A stretch of DNA of 64,000 bases from Rhodobacter sp. (GTDB lineage Bacteria; Pseudomonadota; Alphaproteobacteria; Rhodobacterales; Rhodobacteraceae), in the NCBI GenBank assembly GCA_030065095.1, contig JASJDP010000018.1, forward strand, positions 36,684 to 100,683, written 5' to 3'. The translations under genes and the position numbers were made by a program. Shown here one piece after another: positions 54,059 through 62,395 of the stretch; the first letter of the stretch is position 1, and each line of letters begins with the position of its first letter. The notes under the pieces are model-generated. The model was not told the DNA's origin. It saw only the letters and a list, made by a program, of their open reading frames with translations, and did no database searches.

Positions 54059-55318
54059 ATGGAATTCCGCCGCCGGATGATGCTGATGCTGGCCGCCCTG
54101 GCGGGACTGGCGGCGTGTTCGGGGCCGGAAATCGTGAACCGCGCGTGCCCCGGGCTGGTGTCGGGCTCGACCGCGCCGGTGATCCTGTCGGCGATGAACT
54201 TCGGAACCATGGACGCCCCGCCGCCGGACCCGCGCGGTGCGGTGGCCGAGCGGACGACGCGGATGGTGGCCGCGCAGGCGGCGCGGACGCCCGAAGCGGT
54301 GATGCTACAGCCCGCTGGGCTGGCCCTGCGCAGTCTGCGGGCGCCCGCGCGGCGGGTGGTGCGCATCGATCTTCTGGCGATGACCACCGGCGGGCAGTAC
54401 GGGGCGTTTTCGAGCGGATTCCTGAAAGGCTGGAGCGAAAGCGGACGTCGGCCGGACTTCGCCGTGGTGACGGGTGCAAGCGCGGGCGGTGTGATCGCGC
54501 CGCTGGTGTTTGCCGGCAAGGAATTCGACGACCGGCTGAAGCTGAACGCCGGTATCGCCAGCGGGGACGTTGTGCGCAAGCGGTCGTTTCTGGAGCTCTT
54601 GGGCGCATCGTCGCTGTTTTCGACCATACCGCTGCAGCGCGCCGTGGGGGCGGCGGTCGACGACAGGCTGATCAAGGCGATCGCGGCGCGCTGGCGCGCC
54701 GGGAACGATCTGTTTCTGGGGGCGACGAACCTGGATCAGGGGCGGTTCGAGCTGTTCGATATCGGCGCGTTCGCGGCGCAAGAGGGCGTGTCGGCGGGGA
54801 TCAAGCGCGACTGCGTGGTCGGCGCGGTGATGGCGACCAGCGCGATCCCGGGGCTGTTTCCGCCCAAGCGGATCGGCGGCGATCTCTACACGGATGCGGG
54901 CGTGCGTCAGTCGGTCTTTCTGCGCGGGGTGCGCGATGGAATCCGCGAGAGCGAGCGGGTGCTGGGCATCGACGTTCGCGTCACCGCGACGCTGCTGGTC
55001 AACAGCGACCTGAAGGTGCGGCGCGAAGAGACGGCGACCGGACTGCTGGATGTGGCCGAGCGGACCTTTGCACTGGTCAGCGACGAAGGCTTGCGCGAGT
55101 CGCTGGTCGAAACGGTCGACCTTGCGCGCCGGTCCGGTTGGCGCCTGCGTGCGGCGGTGGCGCCGGATTTCGATACGCTGGGTTGCGGGGACGATGACGC
55201 GCTGTTTTCGGCCTGTATCACGGAAAAACTGTTCGAGGCGGGGCGCGCGATGGGACGTACCCCGCAAATCGCCTGGCTGGACGGCCGGGAACTGAGGGAA
55301 TTGGCGAGAAGGTTCTAA
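54059..55318 (+). CDS. Patatin-like phospholipase lipoprotein
   Basis: A 419-residue patatin-fold acyl hydrolase. The N-terminus is a lipoprotein signal with lipobox L-A-A-C20. T-T-G-G-Q-Y-G-A-F is the oxyanion loop, G-A-S-A-G the nucleophile elbow and Y-T-D-A-G the catalytic Asp, giving the Ser-Asp dyad. It should cut lipid esters at the membrane. It lies between the binding protein and livF in the operon, a placement that suggests release of a fatty acid for the ligase and transporter. Confidence 0.85.
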   Translation: MEFRRRMMLMLAALAGLAACSGPEIVNRACPGLVSGSTAPVILSAMNFGTMDAPPPDPRGAVAERTTRMVAAQAARTPEAVMLQPAGLALRSLRAPARRVVRIDLLAMTTGGQYGAFSSGFLKGWSESGRRPDFAVVTGASAGGVIAPLVFAGKEFDDRLKLNAGIASGDVVRKRSFLELLGASSLFSTIPLQRAVGAAVDDRLIKAIAARWRAGNDLFLGATNLDQGRFELFDIGAFAAQEGVSAGIKRDCVVGAVMATSAIPGLFPPKRIGGDLYTDAGVRQSVFLRGVRDGIRESERVLGIDVRVTATLLVNSDLKVRREETATGLLDVAERTFALVSDEGLRESLVETVDLARRSGWRLRAAVAPDFDTLGCGDDDALFSACITEKLFEAGRAMGRTPQIAWLDGRELRELARRF

Positions 55319-55322
55319 GAAT

Positions 55323-56147
55323 ATGCTGGACGCGGGAAAGACCGAAGAGACGCTGCTGGAGGTCAACAATATAGAGGTGATCTACAACCACGTGATCCTC
55401 GTGCTGAAGGGCGTGTCGCTGTCGGTGCCGAAGGGCGGCATCACCGCCCTGCTGGGCGGCAACGGGGCAGGCAAGACGACCACGCTGAAGGCGATCTCGA
55501 ACCTTCTGCATTCCGAGCGGGGCGAGGTGACCAAGGGATCGATCCTGTATCGGGGCGAGAACGTGGCGCATCGCGAGCCGTCCGACATGGTGAAGCGCGG
55601 CGTGATCCAGGTGATGGAGGGGCGGCATTGCTTCGAGCATCTGACGGTCGAAGAGAACCTGCTGACCGGGGCTTATACGCGCCGTGACGGGTCGGGCTCG
55701 GTGAACCAGGATCTGGAAATGGTCTATAGCTACTTTCCGCGACTGGCAGAGCGGCGACGCAGCCAGGCGGGATACACATCGGGCGGCGAACAGCAGATGA
55801 CGGCGATTGGCCGGGCGCTGATGTCGCGGCCCGAGACGATCCTGCTGGACGAGCCGTCAATGGGGCTGGCACCGCAGCTGGTCGAGGAGATCTTTGGCAT
55901 CGTGAAGAATCTCAACGAGAAGGAAGGTGTGTCGTTCCTGCTGGCCGAACAGAACACCAACGTTGCGCTTCGGTTCGCGCATTACGGCTATATCCTGGAA
56001 AGCGGCCGGGTGGTGATGGATGGACCCGCGGACGAATTGCGCGAGAACCCCGATGTGAAGGAGTTCTATCTGGGCTTGTCCGAGGAAGGCCGGAAAAGCT
56101 ATCGCGACGTCCGCAGCTACCGTCGCCGGAAGCGCTGGTTGAGCTGA
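55323..56147 (+). CDS. livF: Branched-chain-amino-acid-type ABC transporter ATPase (LivF-like)
   Basis: A 274-residue ABC ATPase with G-G-N-G-A-G-K-T-T, signature T-S-G-G-E-Q-Q-M and Walker B I-L-L-D-E-P-S-M-G-L-A-P. It is longer than the usual ~235 residues because of a basic C-terminal tail (R-S-Y-R-R-R-K-R-W). It follows the patatin gene by 4 bases and ends the operon. Confidence 0.9.
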   Translation: MLDAGKTEETLLEVNNIEVIYNHVILVLKGVSLSVPKGGITALLGGNGAGKTTTLKAISNLLHSERGEVTKGSILYRGENVAHREPSDMVKRGVIQVMEGRHCFEHLTVEENLLTGAYTRRDGSGSVNQDLEMVYSYFPRLAERRRSQAGYTSGGEQQMTAIGRALMSRPETILLDEPSMGLAPQLVEEIFGIVKNLNEKEGVSFLLAEQNTNVALRFAHYGYILESGRVVMDGPADELRENPDVKEFYLGLSEEGRKSYRDVRSYRRRKRWLS

Positions 56148-56253
56148 CTGTCGTATTTGCGCGTCGGTTTTCGATGTTCGCCGGCGAACGGCCCGGAATT
56201 GTTTGCCTGCGCCAAGAGGCTGCCCGTAAGTTGCCGCAAAAAAAGAGGCAGAT

Positions 56254-57006
56254 ATGGACGGCAGCGCAGGCACGCCCGGCGAACTGGAGCAGTTCGTCGA
56301 GAAAACCAAGGCCGGACGGCCCGGAGAGGGCAACTACCGGGCTTATGTCGGCCCCCCGGGGCAGTATGATTTCATGGGCGCCACGCAGTTCCGGCTGGCG
56401 ACGACGTTGGGGCTGCGGGAAGACCACAGCTATCTCGACATCGGCTGCGGATCGTTGCGTGCCGGAAAGCTGGTGCTGCAATACCTGCTGCCCGGCCGGT
56501 ATTTCGGAATCGAACCCAACGATTGGCTGATCGACGAGGCGGTGGCGTCCGAGATCGGGGCAGACCTCTTCCGGATCAAACAGCCGCGCTTTTCCCAAAG
56601 TGCCGAGTTCGAGGTTGCGAGCTTCGGGCAGAAATTCGATTTCATCATGGCCCAGTCGATCTTTTCGCACACCGGTCTGGAGATGTTCCGCGACAGCATC
56701 GCGAAGATCCCCGCTGTTATGCATGACCAAAGCCAGTTCCTGTTCACCGCCGTCACCGAGCACGACACCGGCAGGATGCCGCGGGCAAGCGGCGCCGAGG
56801 GCTGGGTATATCCCGGATGCGTCAGATTTCGGGTGCGAGAGGTGATGCGGATCTGCCGGGAGTCCGGGCTGTTCGCGCAGGCGCTGCCGTGGTTCCACCC
56901 GCGCCAGACCTGGTTTCGCGCAGTCACCAAACGCCGGTTCCGGTTGAGCGAAGAGCAACTGGCGCAGGTCTCGGGCACGGTGATGTTCGACCCAAGGTTC
57001 AAGTAG
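56254..57006 (+). CDS. SAM-dependent methyltransferase (class I)
   Basis: A 250-residue protein with the SAM-binding motif Y-L-D-I-G-C-G-S-L-R-A-G and acidic residue in G-I-E-P-N. AGAGG precedes the ATG. The acceptor is unknown. It follows the Liv operon by about 100 bases and may be separately expressed. Confidence 0.82.
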   Translation: MDGSAGTPGELEQFVEKTKAGRPGEGNYRAYVGPPGQYDFMGATQFRLATTLGLREDHSYLDIGCGSLRAGKLVLQYLLPGRYFGIEPNDWLIDEAVASEIGADLFRIKQPRFSQSAEFEVASFGQKFDFIMAQSIFSHTGLEMFRDSIAKIPAVMHDQSQFLFTAVTEHDTGRMPRASGAEGWVYPGCVRFRVREVMRICRESGLFAQALPWFHPRQTWFRAVTKRRFRLSEEQLAQVSGTVMFDPRFK

Positions 57007-57105
57007 CGGCGCGGCCAGGCGTTCGGCCTTGGTTTCGCGCCGGGAATTGGGTGCCAAAGGCAGCGCAAGGCCAACTACCGTTGCGCCGGTCGCGCCGTTC
57101 CGGCC

Positions 57106-57957
57106 TCAGGCGTCCGCCTCGGCCTTCATCTCGGCAATCCGCTCCAGCGCCTCTTCGCGGGTATTGCGGATATTCGGGCGAAAGCCCTGCGTCTCGGCGC
57201 GCAATCGGATGTCGGCCTCGGTCTCGGATCCGGCCTCGTAGCGCACGGTTCCCAACGAGCCACCGACATTCAACTCCTTGCCGCGCTTGGCCCATTGCAC
57301 CCAGGCGGCGGGATCGATGTGGCAGTTGTTGTAGTTGATCAGAAAGTACCACCTGCGCCCCGATGCCTCGATCCGCTCTTGCAGATAGTCCATCAGGTCG
57401 TCCACGTCGCGGCTGTGGTGCAGTTTCAGGTCGCTGAGGTCGATTTCCATGATCCGGTCGTCCTCGAGAAACCGGACCCGGGGTTCGAAGTCCGCCCGGC
57501 TGTAGGTGGGCGCGTGCACGATCGCCTTCAGCCGCTTCGAGGGCATGGATTTCAGCCGTTCGATCGCCTTGTCGCGGTCGGCGAAAAGATTGGCGTCGAA
57601 GTTTTCGGTGCCGGCGTCGCGCTCGATCTGCCGGCGCGTGGCCTCGGATGCGTCGAAGCGGACCGAGCCCATCGAGTGGGCCATGTTCAAAGTCTTGCCG
57701 CGGCGCGAGAAGGCGAACCAGGCCTCGGGGTCGATCTTGCTGTCGGAATAGTTGACCAGAAAGAACCACAGGTCCTCGCCGGTTTCGGCGATACGTTCCT
57801 CAAGCCGGTCGTAGAAGGCATTGACATCGGCGGTGTCGAAAAAGTGCACGCCCGAAAAATCGGCTTCCATCACCGCTATGTCGTCATGGAACGTTATACG
57901 TGTATCGATGTCATCCAGAGTCAGGGTGGGGTGGTTTCGCACAGCGGCGTCGATCAT
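57106..57957 (-). CDS. Tandem-duplicated STAS-like domain protein
   Basis: A 283-residue soluble protein made of two related halves, residues ~10-130 and ~140-260. Each has the same order: I-R/D-x-x-I-M-E-x-D-x-S/D, a D-V-x-x-x-x-D-x-L-x-E-R-I helix, W-F/Y-F-L-I/V-N-Y, I-D-P-x-A-W and R-G-K-x-L-N. The layout fits SpoIIAA/STAS-like domains. No catalytic motif is seen; a signalling or binding role is likely. Convergent with the methyltransferase gene. Confidence 0.75.
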   Translation of the reverse strand: MIDAAVRNHPTLTLDDIDTRITFHDDIAVMEADFSGVHFFDTADVNAFYDRLEERIAETGEDLWFFLVNYSDSKIDPEAWFAFSRRGKTLNMAHSMGSVRFDASEATRRQIERDAGTENFDANLFADRDKAIERLKSMPSKRLKAIVHAPTYSRADFEPRVRFLEDDRIMEIDLSDLKLHHSRDVDDLMDYLQERIEASGRRWYFLINYNNCHIDPAAWVQWAKRGKELNVGGSLGTVRYEAGSETEADIRLRAETQGFRPNIRNTREEALERIAEMKAEADA

Positions 57958-58111
57958 CTAGCACTCCATAGTCTTGCGGGGCCGACCAGCCCCGTTCCCC
58001 TCCCGTCTGCGGCTGTGTCGTATTCAAGCTTGCGATTGCATACAATTGTTTACAATGTCGCGGCGGGAACCTGCCAAAGCACCCGTCGCGCCACTTTGAC
58101 AAGGATCAAAC

Positions 58112-59332
58112 ATGACCGGATATTTCGACGATTTGGAAACCCGCAGCGCCGACCAGCGCGCCGCGGATCTGGCGCGCGACCTGACCGCGCAAGTCGCGGC
58201 GGCCAGGGCGGCCCCGGCACTGGCGGTGTCGCTGGCGGAAATCGACCCGGCCGCGATAAGCGACCGGGCCGCGCTGGCGGGATTGCCGGTGATCCGAAAG
58301 TCGGACCTGGGCGCGGCGCAGGCCAAGACGCCGCCGTTCGGCGGTTACGCGGCGATGGGTGCGGCGGCGTTCGAGCATGTGTTCCAGTCGCCGGGGCCGA
58401 TCTACGAGCCGGGGCGGACGGGCCGCGACTGGTGGCGGTTCGGGCGCTTTCTGGCGGCGGTGGGAATCGGGGCCGGCGATATCGTGCAGAACTGCTTTTC
58501 CTATCATATGACACCGGCCGGGCTGATGTTCGAAAACGGCGCACGGGCGGTCGGCGCCACTGTGTTTCCGGCCGGCACGGGGCAGACAGAACTGCAGGCG
58601 CGGGCAGCGCGCGATCTCGGCGTGACGGCCTATGCCGGGACGCCGGACTATCTGAAAGTGATTCTCGACACGGCGGCGGAGGCAGGGCTGGAGCTGCAGA
58701 TCGCGAAAGCCGCGGTGGGCGGCGGCGCGCTGTTCCCGTCGCTTCGGCAAGACTACGCCGATCGCGGAATCCTGTGCCTGCAATGCTATGGCACGGCCGA
58801 TTTGGGCAACATCGCCTATGAATCGCCGGCGCAGGACGGGCTGATCGTGGACGAGGGCGTGATCGTTGAGATTGTGCGCCCCGGAACCGGCGATCCGGTG
58901 CCGGACGGCGAGGTGGGCGAGGTCGTGGTGACCACGCTGACGCCGGACTACCCGCTGATCCGCTTTGCCACCGGGGACCTTTCAGCGGTTCTTCCCGGTG
59001 AATCGCCTTGCGGACGCACCAATATGCGCATCAAGGGCTGGATGGGCCGGGCCGATCAGACCGCCAAGATCAAGGGCATGTTCGTGCGGCCCGAGCAGGT
59101 GGCGGACCTGGTGGCACGGCATGCCGAGGTGGCGAAAGCGCGGGTGGTGGTGACGCGGGAAGACGAACGCGACGTGATGACGGTGCAGATCGAGACAGAC
59201 GGTATCGAGACGGCTGCATACGAAGCATCGGTCGCCGCAACGCTGAAACTGAAGGGACGGGTGGAGCTTGTCTCAAAGGGCTCTTTGCCCAATGATGGAA
59301 AGGTGATCGACGACCGGCGCAGCTATGGCTGA
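58112..59332 (+). CDS. PaaK-like AMP-binding ligase
   Basis: A 406-residue protein of the phenylacetate-CoA ligase group. The end is well preserved (I-R-F-A-T-G-D-L-S, G-W-M-G-R-A-D-Q-T-A-K-I-K-G-M-F-V). The usual Ser/Thr/Gly P-loop is degenerate (F-Q-S-P-G-P-I-Y-E-P-G), as in other PaaK-like enzymes. It should form a CoA thioester from an aromatic or other acid. It is the second AMP-binding enzyme in this region, after the ligase of the Liv operon. Confidence 0.83.
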   Translation: MTGYFDDLETRSADQRAADLARDLTAQVAAARAAPALAVSLAEIDPAAISDRAALAGLPVIRKSDLGAAQAKTPPFGGYAAMGAAAFEHVFQSPGPIYEPGRTGRDWWRFGRFLAAVGIGAGDIVQNCFSYHMTPAGLMFENGARAVGATVFPAGTGQTELQARAARDLGVTAYAGTPDYLKVILDTAAEAGLELQIAKAAVGGGALFPSLRQDYADRGILCLQCYGTADLGNIAYESPAQDGLIVDEGVIVEIVRPGTGDPVPDGEVGEVVVTTLTPDYPLIRFATGDLSAVLPGESPCGRTNMRIKGWMGRADQTAKIKGMFVRPEQVADLVARHAEVAKARVVVTREDERDVMTVQIETDGIETAAYEASVAATLKLKGRVELVSKGSLPNDGKVIDDRRSYG

Positions 59333-59368
59333 TGCCGCCGGGCGGCTACACCGGGAGGGGAATGTTCA

Positions 59369-61033
59369 ATGCTGAGAATGATTGCCAGAGCCATGCTGGC
59401 GGCCGGGGGTGTTCTTGCCGCGCCGCTTGCCTGGGCCGCAGATGTCGCCGTCTTGATCGGCAACGACAATTATCAGAATTATCCCCGGTTTCGCGGTGCC
59501 GGTGCCGTAATGGCCCTTGCGGAGCCGCTGGAGCGAGCCGGATTCGAGGTGATCGCGGTCCGCAACCTGACGTCCGACCTGATGGATACAGAATTCGACC
59601 GGGTTGGGCGCGAGCTGCGCAGTGCGGACCGGATCCTGATCGTCACGGCAGGCCACGTGGGCCGGACCGGGCGCGATAACTGGCTGTTGACGGTGGATGC
59701 GGCCCGACCCGATCCGTTTACGGTAGGCCGCTATGGTTTGTCGATCGGCGCGCTGCTGGACGCCGCCGGGCGCACGCAGGGCAGTGCGATCGTCGCGATC
59801 ACCGAGGACGGCGGTGCGGTCGAGCCCGGACCGCGGTTGTTCGGCGGATTCCGGCCGGGTGACATTCCGCAGGGCGTTACCGTGATGCGCGGACCGGTGG
59901 GTCAGGTGGTACGGTTTCTCGGCGACCAGATGCTGGTGCCAGGCCGTCCGATGTCCGATGCCGTCAATGACCGCCCCTCTGGCGTCGTGGTCCAGGGTTT
60001 CATCGCGCATTTGGGCGCGTTCCTGCCCCGAGCCGAGCCGCCCGTCCTGCGCCCGCGCCCGCCCAATACCTTGATCGAGCGGTCTTTCTGGCAGCGCTCG
60101 CGGTCGCTGAACACCATCGATGCCTACCGGCAGTATCTTGCCCGATATCCCAACGGCCTGTTCGCGCAAGAGGCGCGGCAGCGCATCGCTGCGCTGCGGG
60201 TCACGCCGGAAGATCGCGCGCGAATGGCCGAAGAGGCGCTGAACCTCACCCGCCAGCAGCGCCGGTCGATCCAGGAAAACCTGACCTTGCTGGGCTTTGA
60301 CACCCGCGGGATCGACGGGATATTCGGCAACCGGACGCGCCAGGCGGTCCGGGACTGGCAGGCCAATGTCGGAATCGTGGCCAACGGATATCTGACCGCG
60401 AACCAGATCACGCGCATCGAAAGCCAGGCCGCGCGCCGGGCGGCGGAACTGCGCGCCGAGGCCGAGCGGCGCCGGGCCGAGCGGGAACGCCGGGACCGCC
60501 TTTATTGGCAGCAGACCGGGTCCAACGGGTCCGAGGCAGGTCTTCGCGCCTATCTGAAACGCTATCCCGACGGCCTCTATTCGGACGAGGCCGAGGCAAG
60601 GCTGCGCGAGATCGAGCGCGAGAAGCGCCGTCTGGCCCGCGCCGAAGAGCGCGCGGCGTGGGATCAGGCGGTCATGCAGGGCACGCTGCGTTCCTATACG
60701 ATCTATCTGCGTGACTACCCCGAGGGCCGGTTTGCGGAAGAAGCCAAGGCGCGGATCGCAAGCCTGCGAGAGCCAGAGACCCCTCCGGCAGTCGTTGCGG
60801 CCGCCAAGCAGGAAGAGGCCAATCTGGGCCTCAACAGTTTCCGGCGGCAGCTGATCGAGGGACAACTGCAGTCGCTGAATTTCGATCCCGGTGTCGTCGA
60901 CGGCCAATTCGACGGCGACACACGCCGGGCGCTGCGCCGGTTCCAGCGGGCCAATTCGATGCCTGTGACGGGTTTTGTGACCCGCGACACGATCGTGCGG
61001 CTGCTGGCGGCCGCGATCGAATCGCAAAACTAA
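59369..61033 (+). CDS. Exported caspase-fold protein with two peptidoglycan-binding domains
   Basis: A 554-residue protein. A Sec signal ends near residue 23 (A-W-A). Residues ~25-200 look like a caspase/peptidase C14 fold (V-A-V-L-I-G-N-D-N-Y, I-V-T-A-G-H-V-G), keeping the His, but no Cys is found where the nucleophile should be (I-V-A-I-T-E-D-G-G). Two PG_binding_1 domains follow: residues ~295-350 (L-T-L-L-G-F-D-T-R-G-I-D-G-I-F-G) and ~495-550 (L-Q-S-L-N-F-D-P-G-V-V-D-G-Q-F-D-G). Between them are charged helices with TPR-like repeats. GGAGGGG precedes the ATG. Likely a periplasmic, wall-bound pseudoenzyme. Confidence 0.82.
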   Translation: MLRMIARAMLAAGGVLAAPLAWAADVAVLIGNDNYQNYPRFRGAGAVMALAEPLERAGFEVIAVRNLTSDLMDTEFDRVGRELRSADRILIVTAGHVGRTGRDNWLLTVDAARPDPFTVGRYGLSIGALLDAAGRTQGSAIVAITEDGGAVEPGPRLFGGFRPGDIPQGVTVMRGPVGQVVRFLGDQMLVPGRPMSDAVNDRPSGVVVQGFIAHLGAFLPRAEPPVLRPRPPNTLIERSFWQRSRSLNTIDAYRQYLARYPNGLFAQEARQRIAALRVTPEDRARMAEEALNLTRQQRRSIQENLTLLGFDTRGIDGIFGNRTRQAVRDWQANVGIVANGYLTANQITRIESQAARRAAELRAEAERRRAERERRDRLYWQQTGSNGSEAGLRAYLKRYPDGLYSDEAEARLREIEREKRRLARAEERAAWDQAVMQGTLRSYTIYLRDYPEGRFAEEAKARIASLREPETPPAVVAAAKQEEANLGLNSFRRQLIEGQLQSLNFDPGVVDGQFDGDTRRALRRFQRANSMPVTGFVTRDTIVRLLAAAIESQN

Positions 61034-61070
61034 TACCGGGCGTCTGGCCACTGCCGCAAAAACGCCGAAA

Positions 61071-61094
61071 GCCGCCCATAACGGGCGGCTTTTC
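61071..61094. terminator. Rho-independent terminator
   Basis: A GCCGCCC/GGGCGGC stem, extended by A-T pairs, with loop ATAAC, is followed by TTTTCCTT. The A-run on the other side suggests it also serves rpmJ from the opposite direction. Confidence 0.85.
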
Positions 61095-61113
61095 CTTGTC
61101 CGGTAGAGGGGTT

Positions 61114-61239
61114 TTAGCCCTGGCGCGCCTTGAACCGGCGTTGGGTCTTGTTGATCACGTAGACCCGGCCCTTGCGGCGGACCACACGGCAATCGCGATG
61201 CCGGTTCTTCAGCGAACGAAGCGAGTTCCTGACCTTCAT
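61114..61239 (-). CDS. rpmJ: 50S ribosomal protein L36
   Basis: A 41-residue basic protein, [20 protein letters not shown] and on to [11 protein letters not shown]. This is the alphaproteobacterial L36 form that lacks the zinc-binding Cys set. An AGGAGAG site precedes the ATG. It lies downstream of tRNA-Val in the same direction. Confidence 0.95.
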   Translation of the reverse strand: MKVRNSLRSLKNRHRDCRVVRRKGRVYVINKTQRRFKARQG

Positions 61240-61307
61240 GCGCTCTCTCCTTTGTGTGGCGCCCGCGCGCCCGGTGTTACGTCTCAAGGCCCGAGCGGCG
61301 GGCCGGA

Positions 61308-61382
<75 letters not shown>

Positions 61383-61448
61383 GGGCTGCAGTGGTTTGCG
61401 TCCTGTCCAAACGAACAAGACGCGGGGGCCCCCGCGCCGGTCCGAAGC

Positions 61449-61477
61449 CGTATAAAAGGAACACAGGCCCGGTTCAA
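61449..61477 (-). promoter_or_regulatory. Sigma-70-like promoter for tRNA-Val
   Basis: On the minus strand TTGAAC and TATACG are separated by 17 bases, about 65 bases upstream of the tRNA. Confidence 0.5.
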
Positions 61478-61530
61478 GAGCTTTTGACGGCCTGCGCTTT
61501 GCGGCTATAGTAACCGCCAGAGGAGAGCAG

Positions 61531-62394
61531 ATGACAAAGGCGCCCTACACGCTGACCGCCCCCGCGCGCCAGACCACCAGCGTGGTCTTTGCCTCGCCCC
61601 ATAGCGGGCGGGACTATCCGTGGGCGTTTTTGCGCCGGACGGTGCTGGACGAGCGGGCAATCCGGTCTTCGGAAGATGCCTTTGTCGACCTGTTGTTCGG
61701 GGATGCCCCGGAATTTGGCGCGCCGCTGGTCGCCGCCACGGCGCCGCGTGCCTTTATCGACGTCAACCGCAGCGCCGACGAGCTGGACCCGGCCCTGATC
61801 GAAGGCGTGCGAAAGTCGACGCACAATCCAAGGGTCACCTCGGGATTGGGGGTGATTCCCAGGGTCGTCGCCAATGGCCGGTCCATCTATCGCGGCAAGC
61901 TGACCCTGGAGGAGGCGCAGGCACGGCTGCGCGATCACTGGCGCCCGTACCACGACCGGCTGCAAAAGCTGCTCGACGACACCTGGTCGGCATTCGGCGA
62001 GGTGATCCTGATCGATTGTCATTCGATGCCGCACGAGGCGATCGACTCGATTGGAACCTCAAAGGCGCCGCATCCGCAGATCGTGCTGGGTGACCGGTTC
62101 GGCGCAGCGGCCGAGAACCGGATCGTCGACCGGATCGAAGCCGCCTTTGCGGCCGCCGGACTTCGTGTTGCGCGCAACTCGCCCTTTGCCGGAGCCTACA
62201 CGGCGCAGCATTACGGACGGCCGTCGAAGGGCCAGCATGTGATCCAGGTGGAAATCGACCGCTCGCTTTATATGAACGAAAGGCTGATCCGCCCAAGCGG
62301 CGGCTTTCAGAGTTTTCGGGCGACGATGCGGGGCGTGATTGCCGAGATCTGCGAGATCGGCCGACGCGAAGGGCTGCCGCTGGCGGCCGAATAA
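61531..62394 (+). CDS. N-formylglutamate amidohydrolase family protein
   Basis: A 287-residue metal-dependent hydrolase. The family motifs are clear: A-S-P-H-S-G-R, S-E-D-A-F-V-D, D-V-N-R-S-A-D-E-L-D, I-D-C-H-S-M-P-H and Q-V-E-I-D-R-S-L-Y-M. GAGGAGAG precedes the ATG. In histidine breakdown such enzymes release glutamate and formate, but no hut genes are adjacent, so the name is kept at family level. Convergent with dinB, with only one base between them. Confidence 0.9.
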   Translation: MTKAPYTLTAPARQTTSVVFASPHSGRDYPWAFLRRTVLDERAIRSSEDAFVDLLFGDAPEFGAPLVAATAPRAFIDVNRSADELDPALIEGVRKSTHNPRVTSGLGVIPRVVANGRSIYRGKLTLEEAQARLRDHWRPYHDRLQKLLDDTWSAFGEVILIDCHSMPHEAIDSIGTSKAPHPQIVLGDRFGAAAENRIVDRIEAAFAAAGLRVARNSPFAGAYTAQHYGRPSKGQHVIQVEIDRSLYMNERLIRPSGGFQSFRATMRGVIAEICEIGRREGLPLAAE

Positions 62395-62395
62395 C

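Noticed and set aside
57295..58821. 508-codon plus-strand frame
   Set aside because: It is antisense to the STAS-like gene and then out of frame with the PaaK-like gene, with no family content.
59366..61192. 608-codon frame antisense to the caspase-fold gene
   Set aside because: Shadow frame; it also runs across a terminator and part of rpmJ.
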